The notes beneath the pieces are model-generated. The model made no database searches and was not told the DNA's origin. It saw only the letters and a list, made by a program, of their open reading frames with translations. This document shows positions 44,227 to 53,915 of a stretch of DNA of 64,000 bases, piece by piece. A program made the position numbers and the translations under genes. Source of the stretch: Cryptomeria japonica (taxonomy: Eukaryota; Streptophyta; Pinopsida; Cupressales; Cupressaceae); assembly GCF_030272615.1 (NCBI RefSeq), contig NC_081414.1, forward strand, positions 665,896,257 through 665,960,256. Direction: 5' to 3'. Every line of letters starts with the position of its first letter. The first letter of the stretch is position 1.

Positions 44227-45798
44227 CTAATTAATGGTCCTAACCTCTGTCTCCCTTACCTCAGCAGACAACCCCAAAGAATCATTGCTCGACCCATCCT
44301 CCTCATCGGACTCCAACTCTGCTGGGATGCCATAATCCACCTTCCCTGGGGACGTGTGGATGTCTTTAAAGCTGTTTGCCTTTTCCTCTACAATCCCTGC
44401 TATAACGTCTGAATTCTGGTTCACCAGTGGCTTGACACTCAATCCCTTCTCCAAGCCCTTCAGCCCAGACTCAGAAAAAAACTTGTGCTGAGAGGGAATC
44501 CCCCCTCCTACTGCAAAATCATGAAGAATAAACCCATGACTAACCTCCGTTGCCGAACCTTCATTTTGGAGGCAAACATCCCCACACCCTTCGCTATTTG
44601 CTTGACGCACATGCACCCCATCAGCACAACCTGTCAGGATCTGAAGACGATCCACAAAAGTCTCACCCAGCAAGCCAATCGCACCTGCAACAATCTCATC
44701 TCCAATAGGACCAGAAATCTTCAACAATACCTCCTAAGCTGAACAAGAAGCCAAGGGCTCTTTGACCCCACCTAAAGCTTCGAAACTTTGGTGATTTTTC
44801 CAAGCCATTGAAATGGCCGGGTCAAAGCTCAGAATCGCCTCTGTGTGTCCCGAAAGCTGCTTTGTCACCTCTGACCCTACTAACAACTACTCCTCCAAAG
44901 CTTTGTTTGCCCTTCCCTTGCCCTTCTGACCTGCCTTGCAATCACAGTCATCATGTCCCCATTCTTTGTAGGACTTACACTTCACCATGATTTCTTCAAC
45001 TTCAATCTCTTGTCTCCATAGGCCCTCTGGCAATCTAATCTCAACGGCCTTCGGGAGCCCTGGGTGTGGTTTCCACATGATATAGATATGGGAATACATG
45101 CATGAATTCAGCTTGTCAACCGCTTCATCCGACTTGATGAATTTCCCTAACTTATCACCAATGCTCTTAAACACTTCCTCTTTCCAATATTCATGCACAA
45201 GATTGTATAGTCTGATCCAAATAGGTATTTCCTCTACGGTGGCTTGACGAGGGTCGAAATTGGGGGTCGAGTCCTTAATATAAAACCCTACTCCCATCAT
45301 CAAGAACGACCCAGTGTTCATCAGCTCGATTTTCTCCTTAGCTGTCCCAACGATGATAAGGAAAAACCCATTTGTTAGGGTTTTGATCTCAAAGTGGCTC
45401 CCCCACTCTTCGTTGACCCAGTTCCTAATCTTAGAAAAGGTTGACCAATCCCCTCCCCACTTCATGAAGAAAGCTCTGGCTCGCAAGACTTGTACCAATT
45501 CCTTCCAAGCCTCCGAGTCAATACAAATACTGACAGTTCTCTTATCAGACCTTACTGGAATCTCGCCAGTGGTATGGTTATCTGGAGGTGCTAGAAACTT
45601 CTTCCTCAATCTATCCTCCATCTGTTGCTTGCTCCATTTCAGAAAGTTCAGAACCTGAGAGTGCTCCCATTTGTTTTTGTCATGCTCAAAAGGGAATCTG
45701 GTTTCACCAAAACTAGCTCCCTCCCTCCTCCTCCGTCCCACATCCTGCCACTGCCACTAGGTTGCGCGTGGTGGGCGCCAGGGCCGCTTGTTTTCCAT
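44227..45798 (-). pseudogene. LINE ORF1: DUF4283 protein with CCHC remnant, three TAG stops
   Basis: One frame from an ATG at 45798 (MENKRPWRPPRAT) to the stop at 44227, 523 codons, crossed by TAG at 45757, 44887 and 44734. VSICIDSEAWKELVQVLRAR, FFLIIVGTAKEKIELMNTGS and WIRLYNLVHEYW mark the DUF4283 RNA-binding domain. VKCKSYKEWGHDDCDC is the zf-CCHC_4 knuckle with the second Cys changed to Tyr. The C-terminal third is acidic (ELESDEEDGSSND). ORF1 proteins coat the element RNA. ORF2 begins 140 bp downstream. Confidence 0.85.
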
Positions 45799-45877
45799 CC
45801 GTCTGGTGCCATTCTCGTGAATGAAAATCGCTGCCTCCTGCAAACCCTAGCTTCCTCCTGCGCTCCATGAATTTTAT

Positions 45878-45892
45878 CATCCACATATTATT
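45878..45892. repeat. LINE target-site duplication, 5' side of element
   Basis: CATCCACATATTATT directly beside the LINE 5' end. Confidence 0.85.
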
Positions 45893-47640
45893 TTTGTAAA
45901 AACGGTATATGTGACACTTAAAATTATTAATAAACTTTAAAAAATCATAATAGGTAATATATATTTTAGTATGTTTTTTTCTTATATAAATTTAAAAACT
46001 TAGTCAATTTATTTATTTTTTTAATATTTTTTATAAAATTGTCTTAAAGCGTCATACAAAAACATATGACAGGCAAGGGTGGCTGTCAAATTCCATAATG
46101 TGCATCGTCGCATACGGAGAGAAGAAAAAAATCATCAAATCGTATGAACCATTTAGGAGCTTAAGATGTGCAAAGTTAGCTATGTCCACTAGTGGCTCCT
46201 TTACCCTATTGAGATGTTTTATAAGTAAAATAAATAAATAAAATAAATAAATTATTTTTTAATGGAAATTTAAATTTAGATATTTGACAAGTGATAGAGT
46301 TGGTGGGGTAATTTATAGTCATATGAAAACTTAAAATATAGGAGCTTTTATTATTAGGAAAGTAGCAAAAAAAAAAAACTTAATGAGACTTCTTTTAAGT
46401 TTTTGCCCTAATTTCTAGCCATATGAAAACCTAAAATGTAGGAGCTTTTATTTTTAAGAAAGTAGAAAAAAAAAAAACTTCATGAGACTTCTCTTAAGCT
46501 TAAGCCCTCCATGGATGGAGAGTGGCTTCCTATTTTTTGCTAGAAGTTTTAGGAATTTTAAAGCTAGCGATCTTATGAACTTTGTAGTAGTTTAAGTTTA
46601 AACTCATAAATTTAAGCAAAATTGATGGTAAATAAATTTAATTTTCTCTTTAAAAATTAGATCATTGACAAGTGGCTTAAAATATTTCTAAACTAGTGGG
46701 GCAATTTCTAGTGAGACAATTTCTAGCCCCACCCCATTTTCACACCCTTTATGGTCCCATGAATTAAAAAAATTGTGTTGTCGGATTATTTGGAATCTTT
46801 AAAAAAAAAAAAAGTTGTGTCACTTGTCAAACATTGGGAAATGAATTATTTTTACTTGTTTTTATTATGCACATACAAAGATATTAATGAGACCACAAGC
46901 TTCTTTAAATTTAAGAGCTTAAATTTTTGAAGTTGAACTACACTACAAATTTCATGGGACTACCAGCTTAAAAATTTTCCTAAAAAATCTCAGCAGCAAC
47001 TCTATTTTTTAGGAAGCCCTCCTCCATTGAACCCAACCTTAAAAAGTAGGGGCTCCTATGAGACCACCTCTTCCTTAAAAATAGAGCTTAAGCCCCCCAT
47101 AGGACCCTGCCTAAGAGCGATTGAATATTCATGTAGGAGTGACCTAGTCCAAGAGTTTTTACTTTCATGCACTCATCATTTTAAGCTTTGAGTTGATCCA
47201 ATCATTTTTCATGTAACGTGTCACATTTAGGCCTATGTCAAAATAATTTGTATTATTTTATTTAAATTAACTTATTATTATTTTTGGTTAGGGACTCTTA
47301 GTCATGCCTAGACTTTTAAAGAGTCTAAATTCTATTGGTTCATCCAAAAGATGGTTTAATCAGAAATGTTTTAGTAGTTGTTCTACTCATTTTTTAAAGT
47401 TTTGTTTATATTTCATTTCATTCATCTTGTCAAACATGTTGTTTTTCATTTTGGAACTCATGACTTGTATTTACCCTATTCTTTGATTGTGTCAAATTCA
47501 TCTATATAAGTTTAATCAATGTGTTTCACACTTTAGTCAAATGCATGTCACATTTCCCAAAAGGAAACATGTTCTTTATATCGAATTGGTTGACTACAAA
47601 GAAGATAAAATAAGATGCATTTAAGACTGATCAACTATAT
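45893..47640. other. AT-rich spacer with diverged inverted-repeat elements
   Basis: No gene. Phrases such as CATGAGACTTCTYTTAAG, TAGGAGCTTTTATTWTTA and GGTGGGG(C/T)AATTT recur (46300-46500, 46660-46750), and 46859-47018 is an inverted relative of 49406-49571. The stretch seems built from nested copies of one AT-rich palindromic element. Confidence 0.5.
46859..47018 (-). repeat. Inverted copy of the 49.4 kb repeat
   Basis: TTATTATGCACAT ... AATGAGACCAC ... GAGCTTAAATTTTTGAAG ... ACTACACTACAAATTTCATG ... CTATTTTTTAGGAAGCC is the reverse complement, with some changes, of 49406-49571. Each is itself partly palindromic. Confidence 0.75.
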
Positions 47641-47650
47641 ATATATATAT

Positions 47651-47721
47651 TCTTTGGAAGAAGATAGGTTTCAGACTTAGGTAGACAAATAAAGGTTGCA
47701 TTTGATTATATGAAAGCAATG

Positions 47722-47752
<31 letters not shown>

Positions 47753-47826
47753 TCTTTGGAAGAAGATAGGTTTCAGACTTAGGTAGACAAATAAAGGTTG
47801 CATTTGAATATATGAAAGCAATGAAC
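47651..47826. repeat. 74 bp tandem pair separated by (AT)n
   Basis: Copies at 47651-47724 and 47753-47826 (TCTTTGGAAGAAGATAGGTT to AAAGCAATGAAC) differ at one base. Each is preceded by an AT array. This is a recent duplication by the look of it. Confidence 0.95.
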
Positions 47827-48051
47827 CTCAAATCACGTTTGTGTTGAATAAGGATTGCAAGTTCAATGAAAAATATAAAATTATTCTAAACCTTGGGTTA
47901 CTTGTCATCCAAACTTCGCTGCTAATATATTAAATGCAAGTCTATAGTGTTAAGTGCAAAAGATGGTCAAACCCTAAGCTCTTTGACCATCAAACTATCA
48001 CTATGGAACTTGAAATGCCTAGATGCCCGATATATAAACAAAATAAATTTA

Positions 48052-48260
48052 TATAAATGCTTTAGAAACTTTTAAGCAAATGAAAAAGGCAGATGTAAAG
48101 ACAAAATCTAAACTATGTATGTGAAATGTGGAATCATGGACAAGGTAAATGAGCTATTTGATAAAATGCCTAAGAAAATGTAGACTTCTGTAATGCCATT
48201 GTCTCAGGATATTAACAAAATAGATCCAATGAAAATGCTTTAGAAAGTGGCAAGAAATTA
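48052..48260 (+). pseudogene. PPR protein gene relic
   Basis: NALETFKQMKKADVK is followed, in the next frame, by MYVKCGIMDKVNELFDKMPK, then after another shift by CNAIVSGY-stop-QNRSNENALE. These match PLS-type pentatricopeptide repeats (ALxxFxxMxxAGVK; MYxKCGSxxxAxxLFDxMPxRN; WNAIVSGYAQNGxxxEAL). About 45 residues normally found between the first two blocks are missing. PPR proteins edit and process organelle RNA; this copy is dead. Confidence 0.75.
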
Positions 48261-48821
48261 TGCTATTTGTAGAAGACATGAAGGTATATGGGAGGATGAG
48301 TGAATTAGGGAATCTCATCAAGCCACATCAGCTACATTTTATTTGTTTTCAATCTTGAGGCAATTCTCTTTAGCTGTCAAGGACATGGATTTCTTCCTCT
48401 TCACCCTATTCTCCAAATTGAGGCCTATACTTTGCTCTTAGTTTTCATAATTTGGGTAAGTTTCATATGCTTGCAATTCCCTCCTCATTTCCACATACTA
48501 TTCATTTTAGGTCAATCTCCATATAATACAAGTATTTGTGAAAACCATGAACCATGCATTGTGATGAGTCATTTTGCTATGTTACAATGGTAGTATGCAC
48601 ACAGTGAACAGAGTTATTAGTCATTGACTTAGGATTACTATATCTATTCAAATTCAATAGCTTCCTAGCATTCATCATGACAAGCTTTCAATCCCTAGAT
48701 GAAGAAACAAGTGAATAAATTGAGAATGTCGAACCTGTGATGCAATTGGATTATCTTTAATTGCAAAAGCATTAGTACAATGACATGTATGTCAATGAGA
48801 AGATTGCTCTTTAAACATATA

Positions 48822-49281
48822 GGGGAAAGGACCCAATACTTGTGCACCCTAACTTCGCACTTCTCAAAATCCTACTTGGAAATTTCAAATCACTCTGATT
48901 TTTTTACAGCAACTTACTTGGCAAGTAACCTGCTTATAACTAAGGTTTCAGGGCCACATCATCAAATATGATGCCACATCAACATGTTTTTTGCCAAGGT
49001 GTCTAAAACAACCCAAAAAAAAAGTGAGACCAATAGACGTGCAAAAGAGACCCCAATAGTTGTGCAGCTGATATGGCATCACCTGATTGGTTACTTTTTA
49101 CAATATTAGTACATTTCTTAACAACTATTGGTACATTTCCTAACAACTGTTGGTACATTTCCTAACAAAAATTGATATTTTTTGTTTCAAACAATAGGTT
49201 TTATTTGTTCAATTTTTGGAACAAAAGGTATCAACAACCTTACAACAATTGGTACATGCTCAACTATTGGTGCTCTTCCCC
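48822..49281. mobile_element. MITE copy 2 (GGGGAARRGNACCAATA inverted ends)
   Basis: Left end GGGGAAAGGACCCAATA and right end TATTGGTGCTCTTCCCC enclose 460 bp, flanked by TA on both sides (48820-48821, 49282-49283). The right end is identical to MITE copy 1 for 17 bases. Inside, ATTGGTACATTTCCTAACAA repeats three times. No coding capacity. Confidence 0.85.
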
Positions 49282-49405
49282 TAGATACCTCCATATTCAT
49301 TCTCAATCGGGTAAAGCTGCTTCTTGGAACAATATTTACTAAAATCAGGCACCCCTCCATGAAAGTCCAATCATTTGTAAACTAATGCTGGGGTCTTATG
49401 GAGGG

Positions 49406-49790
49406 GGCTTCCTAAAAAATAGAGCCGGCGTTGATGAGATTTTTAAGGAAAATTTTTAAGCTGATAGTCCCATGAATTTTGTAGTGTAGTTGAGCTTAAA
49501 AATTTAAGCTCCTAAATGTATGGAGGCTGGTGGTCTCATGAATATCTTTTATAGGATGTGCATAATAAAAACAAATAAAAATAATTCATTTCCCTCCAAA
49601 ACTATTTTTTAATAGAAATTAAATTTAGATTGGTGGGGCAATTTTTAGCCCCACCTCTTTTGCACCTGCTCAAATTTGCATGCCTAAAATGTAAGGGCTA
49701 GCACAAAAAAATTAATCATGGGACTGCCTATTCCAAAAAAATAGAGCCCAAGCTTCTTCCATGAAACCCAACCTTATTCGTACCTTAGAA
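49406..49790 (+). mobile_element. AT-rich inverted-repeat element
   Basis: The left part (GGCTTCCTAAAAAATAGAGC at 49406) is mirrored on the right by AAAAAAATAGAGCCCAAGC ... CATGAAACCC (49738-49785). Between them lies GGTGGGGCAATTTTTAGCCC. A relative lies in inverse orientation at 46859-47018. It is probably a degraded MITE; exact ends are unclear. Confidence 0.55.
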
Positions 49791-49917
49791 GCCTTCCAAA
49801 AAGTTCCATGCTAGACCATTTTAATATGTAGAGGTCATTTTTGAGGATGACAATGGTGTAGTGCTGGCCGTATTATGGTAGGAACTGGGAATGAATATGT
49901 AATTGTTGGTCACGGGA

Positions 49918-50676
49918 TCTGTTAGGATTTGTTTTTCAGTGATCAAGGCTAATTACAAAGACAAATAATGACAGTTCAAAACTCTTGAACTTTTCAAAGG
50001 AGTACTCATTATAAAAACATTATTGGGATCTTTATGCCCTCCTCCCAATCTGACATCAGCTGTAATAATTAATATTTTTGGTAGTAAAGTAAATGTTATG
50101 GGTACCAGTAGGGAAGTAAATGTTGGTAGTTAAATTTGAAATAATTATGGGCACCAGTAGGGAAGTAATTAATATTATGGGCACCAGTAGGGAAGTAATT
50201 TAGGAAACACAACAAGAGAAAAGAAGAATGTTGTGAGCAAGAATCGATTTTGTGAGCAAGAGAGAAGAGAATATTACTGCAGCAGCAAAGCTTGTGAAAA
50301 GAACAGAAGATAGAAGAGTGTAGTGCAACAGCATGCAGCTCCAGAGGAAGAAAATGACTGTGTGCAACTCAAGATAGAACAGTGATGTATACTAATTCTA
50401 AACTACAGTAGCAAACAGTCATACATAGCAGCTCTAGATAGTTGCAGAAACTAAATCATGTACAACAGCAGTAAAATTAATTGTAAACATTGTAATTTGA
50501 GTTCGAGAGTTTCATATATTTTTTCTTTTGGGTTAACTGGAAAATATGATTTTTTTGAGTGTTGTTTGCCCCCACTGCTCTCCACAGTCTTTATGTTTGT
50601 ATTTTATTTGAGTTTTGCCCCATCAGATTGGTACCAGAAAAACAATCTCTGTACCCAAGTTGGATTTTTATCTTCA
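49918..50676 (+). repeat. Putative 5' LTR of the decayed Copia element
   Basis: Starts near TGTTAGGATTTG and ends TCTTCA just before a primer-site-like sequence. It holds four copies of the phrase TATGGG(C/T)ACCAGTAGGGAAG (50095-50200) and a late CTCTGTACCC zone. The left border is a guess because no partner LTR is in the window. Confidence 0.5.
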
Positions 50677-50679
50677 AAT

Positions 50680-50692
50680 TAGTATCAAAGCC
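50680..50692 (+). other. Primer binding site (initiator tRNA-Met type), mutated
   Basis: TAGTATCAAAGCC, compared with TGGTATCAAAGCC at 13036 and the consensus TGGTATCAGAGC. Confidence 0.6.
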
Positions 50693-50798
50693 CTAGGTTT
50701 TAGAGTGTGTCGGGCAATATTTTTCTAGGGTTGTAGATTTATTTGAGAGTCAATAGTGGTCGAAGATAACAAGAGTTGACAGCATCCACCATCTTTTA

Positions 50799-52700
50799 AT
50801 GAGAAAAAATACGATGTATAGTCAAAAGAAAATGAAGAATATAATGGTAGCAAATGATCTATGGGGTTATGTAGTGAATGGATTCACTGATGTAATAAAC
50901 CCAACAGTGTATACAGCTCTTACAAATTACCAAAAGACCCAGCTGAAGGAGATAAGAAGAAAAGATGCTAGAACCCTAATTTTGATAAAGACAACTTTGA
51001 TAGAGACAATATTCCCTCGAATAGCGGCAGCTAACTATCCAAGAAGACATAGGAAATCCTCAAAACTAGTTATAAAGGGAATGATAAAGTGACATTGATT
51101 AAGCTCCATATGCGTCAAAGTGATTTTGAAACTCTCCAAATGAAGAACAATGTGTCTTTCAAATTTTTAACAAAAATTTGGGTTTCATAAACCAATTGTG
51201 GGCAAATGGTGAAAATGTGGAAAAGTAGAGGATTGCGGAAGAATCCATAGAATCCTAGCCTCAAAGTTTGATGCAAAAGTTTTTTCCTTTGAAGAAGCAA
51301 AATACCTCTCAATAGTGATAGGTGATAAGTTGATAGGTTCACCACAAACTAATGAGCAATATCCTAACAAGTTTGTAACAGCTTCCCAGGGGAAAGCATT
51401 TAAAACTCAAGCCAATGCATGAGGTAGGGAGAGAGGTAAAAATAGCTCCAAATGGATATTGAAATGTAGATGGAGAAGCAACTTCAGAAGGGGCGGCTCC
51501 GGAGTAGACAACTTTAGATGGATATATAATTAAAAAGGAGCAAGCAACTCCTAGTCTGCCTTTGGAGGCAAAAATAATACTAGTATCTCAAGTGAAAAGT
51601 ATGATAAAAGTAATTTGGAACGTTCTTATTGCCACAAAAAATGCTCATTATGTGGGTGTATGTTGGCAATGTCATATTAGTCAAAACAAAGTGTTGGCTA
51701 ATGAAAAGATAACAAAAGTTGATTAGCCAAAGGCCTTCATCATGTGCAACATTGGTGAGCAAGAAAACACTAAAGCTTGGTATTTAGATAAAAGGTGCAA
51801 CAATCATGTGTGTTAATGAAAATTTGTTTGCACAAATTATTGATAAGAACATCAAAGCTGAGAAAAAAATGGGGAACAATGAAACAATTTCAACTATGGG
51901 AAAAGGGTCTGCACTAAGCATGGTGAAAAAAAATAAGATCATGCATATTTTTCCCTAGGAATATAATACAATCTCTTGAGTGTTAAATAGTCGGTCCAAA
52001 GAGCTTACAAAATGTAGATAGAGAAAGGTGATTCCATCATCTTTGAAAAGAAATGGAGAAAGAATGTTTTAGCAGCAATCCCAATGACAATATGATGTTT
52101 CCTCTATAGAGACAAATTGATTTATCAACACAATTGTAGTTTATCATCCCAAGAACAAAAAATCTATAACAATTTCAATTTTCAAGATGATAATTCAAGA
52201 CCCCTCTAGGCTCTGGCATCTAAGGTATGAACATTTAGGTTATTCTAGACTAAATCTTTTGTCCAAAAAATGCATGGCTAGGGGTTTACCGATCAGTGGA
52301 CATGAAGTCTACATTTTAGGCAAGAAACATAGGTAGCCCTTTCAATTAGAGAATTCTTTAAGGGCAAGAGCACCATTGGAGTTGGTACATATAGATTTAT
52401 GTGGCCCAAATACAAAATTTGGCAATAGGAGAGAGTCAAAATTTTATGATCTTTATTGATGACTATAGCCAAAAGACATGGGTCTACTTCTTGAAGCATG
52501 AGTTTAAAGCCCTTGAGAAGTTTACAGTGTTTAAGCCTAAGTTGAGAAGGAGATTGGATACTTTATCAAGGTTCAAAATTTAGATAGAGGAGGAGACTAT
52601 ACCTTAAATTTCAAAAATCAAGGCATTAAAGACTTGACAACTAGCTACACTTGCTAAAGTTATAATGAATGGCTCATAAGGCATGACACCTATTGAAGGG
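50799..52700 (+). pseudogene. Copia polyprotein relic (gag, zinc knuckle, protease, integrase start)
   Basis: Gag (UBN2-like): LWGYVVNGFTDV, NYQKTQLKEIRRKDARTLIL and ETIFPRIAAA, then KLHMRQSDFETLQMKNN. Near 51620 is the zinc-knuckle region (SYCHKKCS). The protease box near 51775 reads AWYLDKRCNNHVC where D-S-G-C is expected, so the active site is lost. LWHLRYEHLGYSRLN at about 52215 is the GAG-pre-integrase motif, and LELVHIDLCGP and FIDDYSQKTWVYFLK open the integrase core. Coding similarity stops near 52.7 kb at GMTPIEG; there is no reverse transcriptase. Many stops and shifts. Confidence 0.85.
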
Positions 52701-52741
52701 TTTGTAGATGTGGTCGCAAGCTAGGTGGGCTTAACCTTGAG

Positions 52742-52808
52742 GGAAACTCCACGATTAAGTGTGCTTGAGGAGTAGTATTGGGATGGGTGACCTCCTAGGA
52801 ATGCCCAA
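52742..52808 (+). ncRNA. 5S rRNA-like segment (3' two thirds), pseudogene or Cassandra-type LTR
   Basis: AACTCCACGATTAAGTGTGC, GGAGTAGTATTGGGATGGGT and GACCTCCTAGGAA align with the plant 5S rRNA stretch AACTCCGAAGTTAAGCGTGC ... GAGTAGTACTAGGATGGGTG ... ACCTCCTGGGAA. It covers the internal promoter boxes A, IE and C. The first third of 5S and its end are not preserved. A 5S segment inside a retroelement context is the hallmark of Cassandra TRIM elements, but the flanking LTR was not proved. Confidence 0.8.
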
Positions 52809-53537
52809 AGCTTCACCTTTGTGAATATCATTTATAGAAGGAATGAGTGCTAAGCGTACCATTCATTCTCATGAGAGATGGGTTCCTGCAAACCACTATT
52901 CATAAAACAAGGGTCAATGAGTTTGACTTAATAACTACACAATTGAATACTAATAGCAATATCATAAAATGAATGAGTGTTTAGATAATTGTTTTCAAAA
53001 TATGGTAGCATATTATAATGATTGCGATGGTCTTAACATAAAATTGTTTTCAAGGAAACTAACTCCTCATGTAGAAAAGATAGCGAACAACACATAGCTA
53101 AATAGTTGTTATGAACTCGCTACTACAAGAGTGACCATACATAGCCAAGGGATCAAGCAACTATAATTAGGGAATTAGGACACTCATTGTCAATGGAGCA
53201 AAAACATGCAACTATAATTTTAGTCATCGACAATCCATCAAAAATGATAATTTTCCATAAATGATATAAAGGAACTTCTCAACATTAGATAGTGGCATAA
53301 GTTGTAGTGATTAATTTGTTGCATGTTGTCATTTGTCCATACATGTTGATAATTTTGTTTTTCCAATCATAGATAAAGAGTTTTATAAAGATTCTATTTT
53401 TAAAAGAATTGATTTTATTAAATTTTTGTATTTATGTTTCTTTTTAAAATAAATTAGTTCTCTTCCTATGTTTTGAAAATGAGTTAACAGTTGTAATCTA
53501 AGTTGTTAAGAGTCTATCTAGTCAATTATAACTAGAA

Positions 53538-53614
<77 letters not shown>

Positions 53615-53915
53615 AATTTTTTATGTAAATGAAAAACAAGATTGTTTTCTTACCACTTGCATTATTCTTTGAAAAATAATCTAAAATAGTTCTTTATCAA
53701 TCTATGTTGGCGTGTATGCGAAGGAATGAATGATAAGAAGAATTAATTGATATTTTTTTAAATTAAAAGAGACTATAACAATCCAAGTAAGGATCTGTGA
53801 CGTGTTTTTTATGGCAGTGCCTAACACGGAATAAAGTTACCTAATGGTCACTTCACTCTCTCTTGATCAAAGTTAAACCGTATGCTAAGATTGTGATAAG
53901 ATCAAATGACTAACT
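52809..53915. other. Spacer with long (TA)n array
   Basis: No gene. (TA)n runs from 53539 to 53612, about 37 units. The rest is AT-rich with stops in every frame. Confidence 0.6.
53539..53612. repeat. (TA)n microsatellite
   Basis: About 37 uninterrupted TA units. Confidence 0.95.

Larger units (their letters stand above)
38692..45877 (-). mobile_element. Near-full-length plant L1-type LINE with target-site duplication
   Basis: A 7.2 kb non-LTR retrotransposon on the minus strand: 5' leader, ORF1 (DUF4283 plus CCHC), ORF2 (endonuclease, reverse transcriptase, zf-RVT, RNase H), a 3' region with a further open frame and a short poly(A) (T8 on the plus strand at 38692-38699). It is flanked by 15 bp direct repeats CATCCACA(G/T)ATTATT at 38676-38690 and 45878-45892, one mismatch, so both ends are placed. 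Both ORFs are closed by in-frame TAG codons and one damaged stretch, so it is inactive. Confidence 0.92.
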
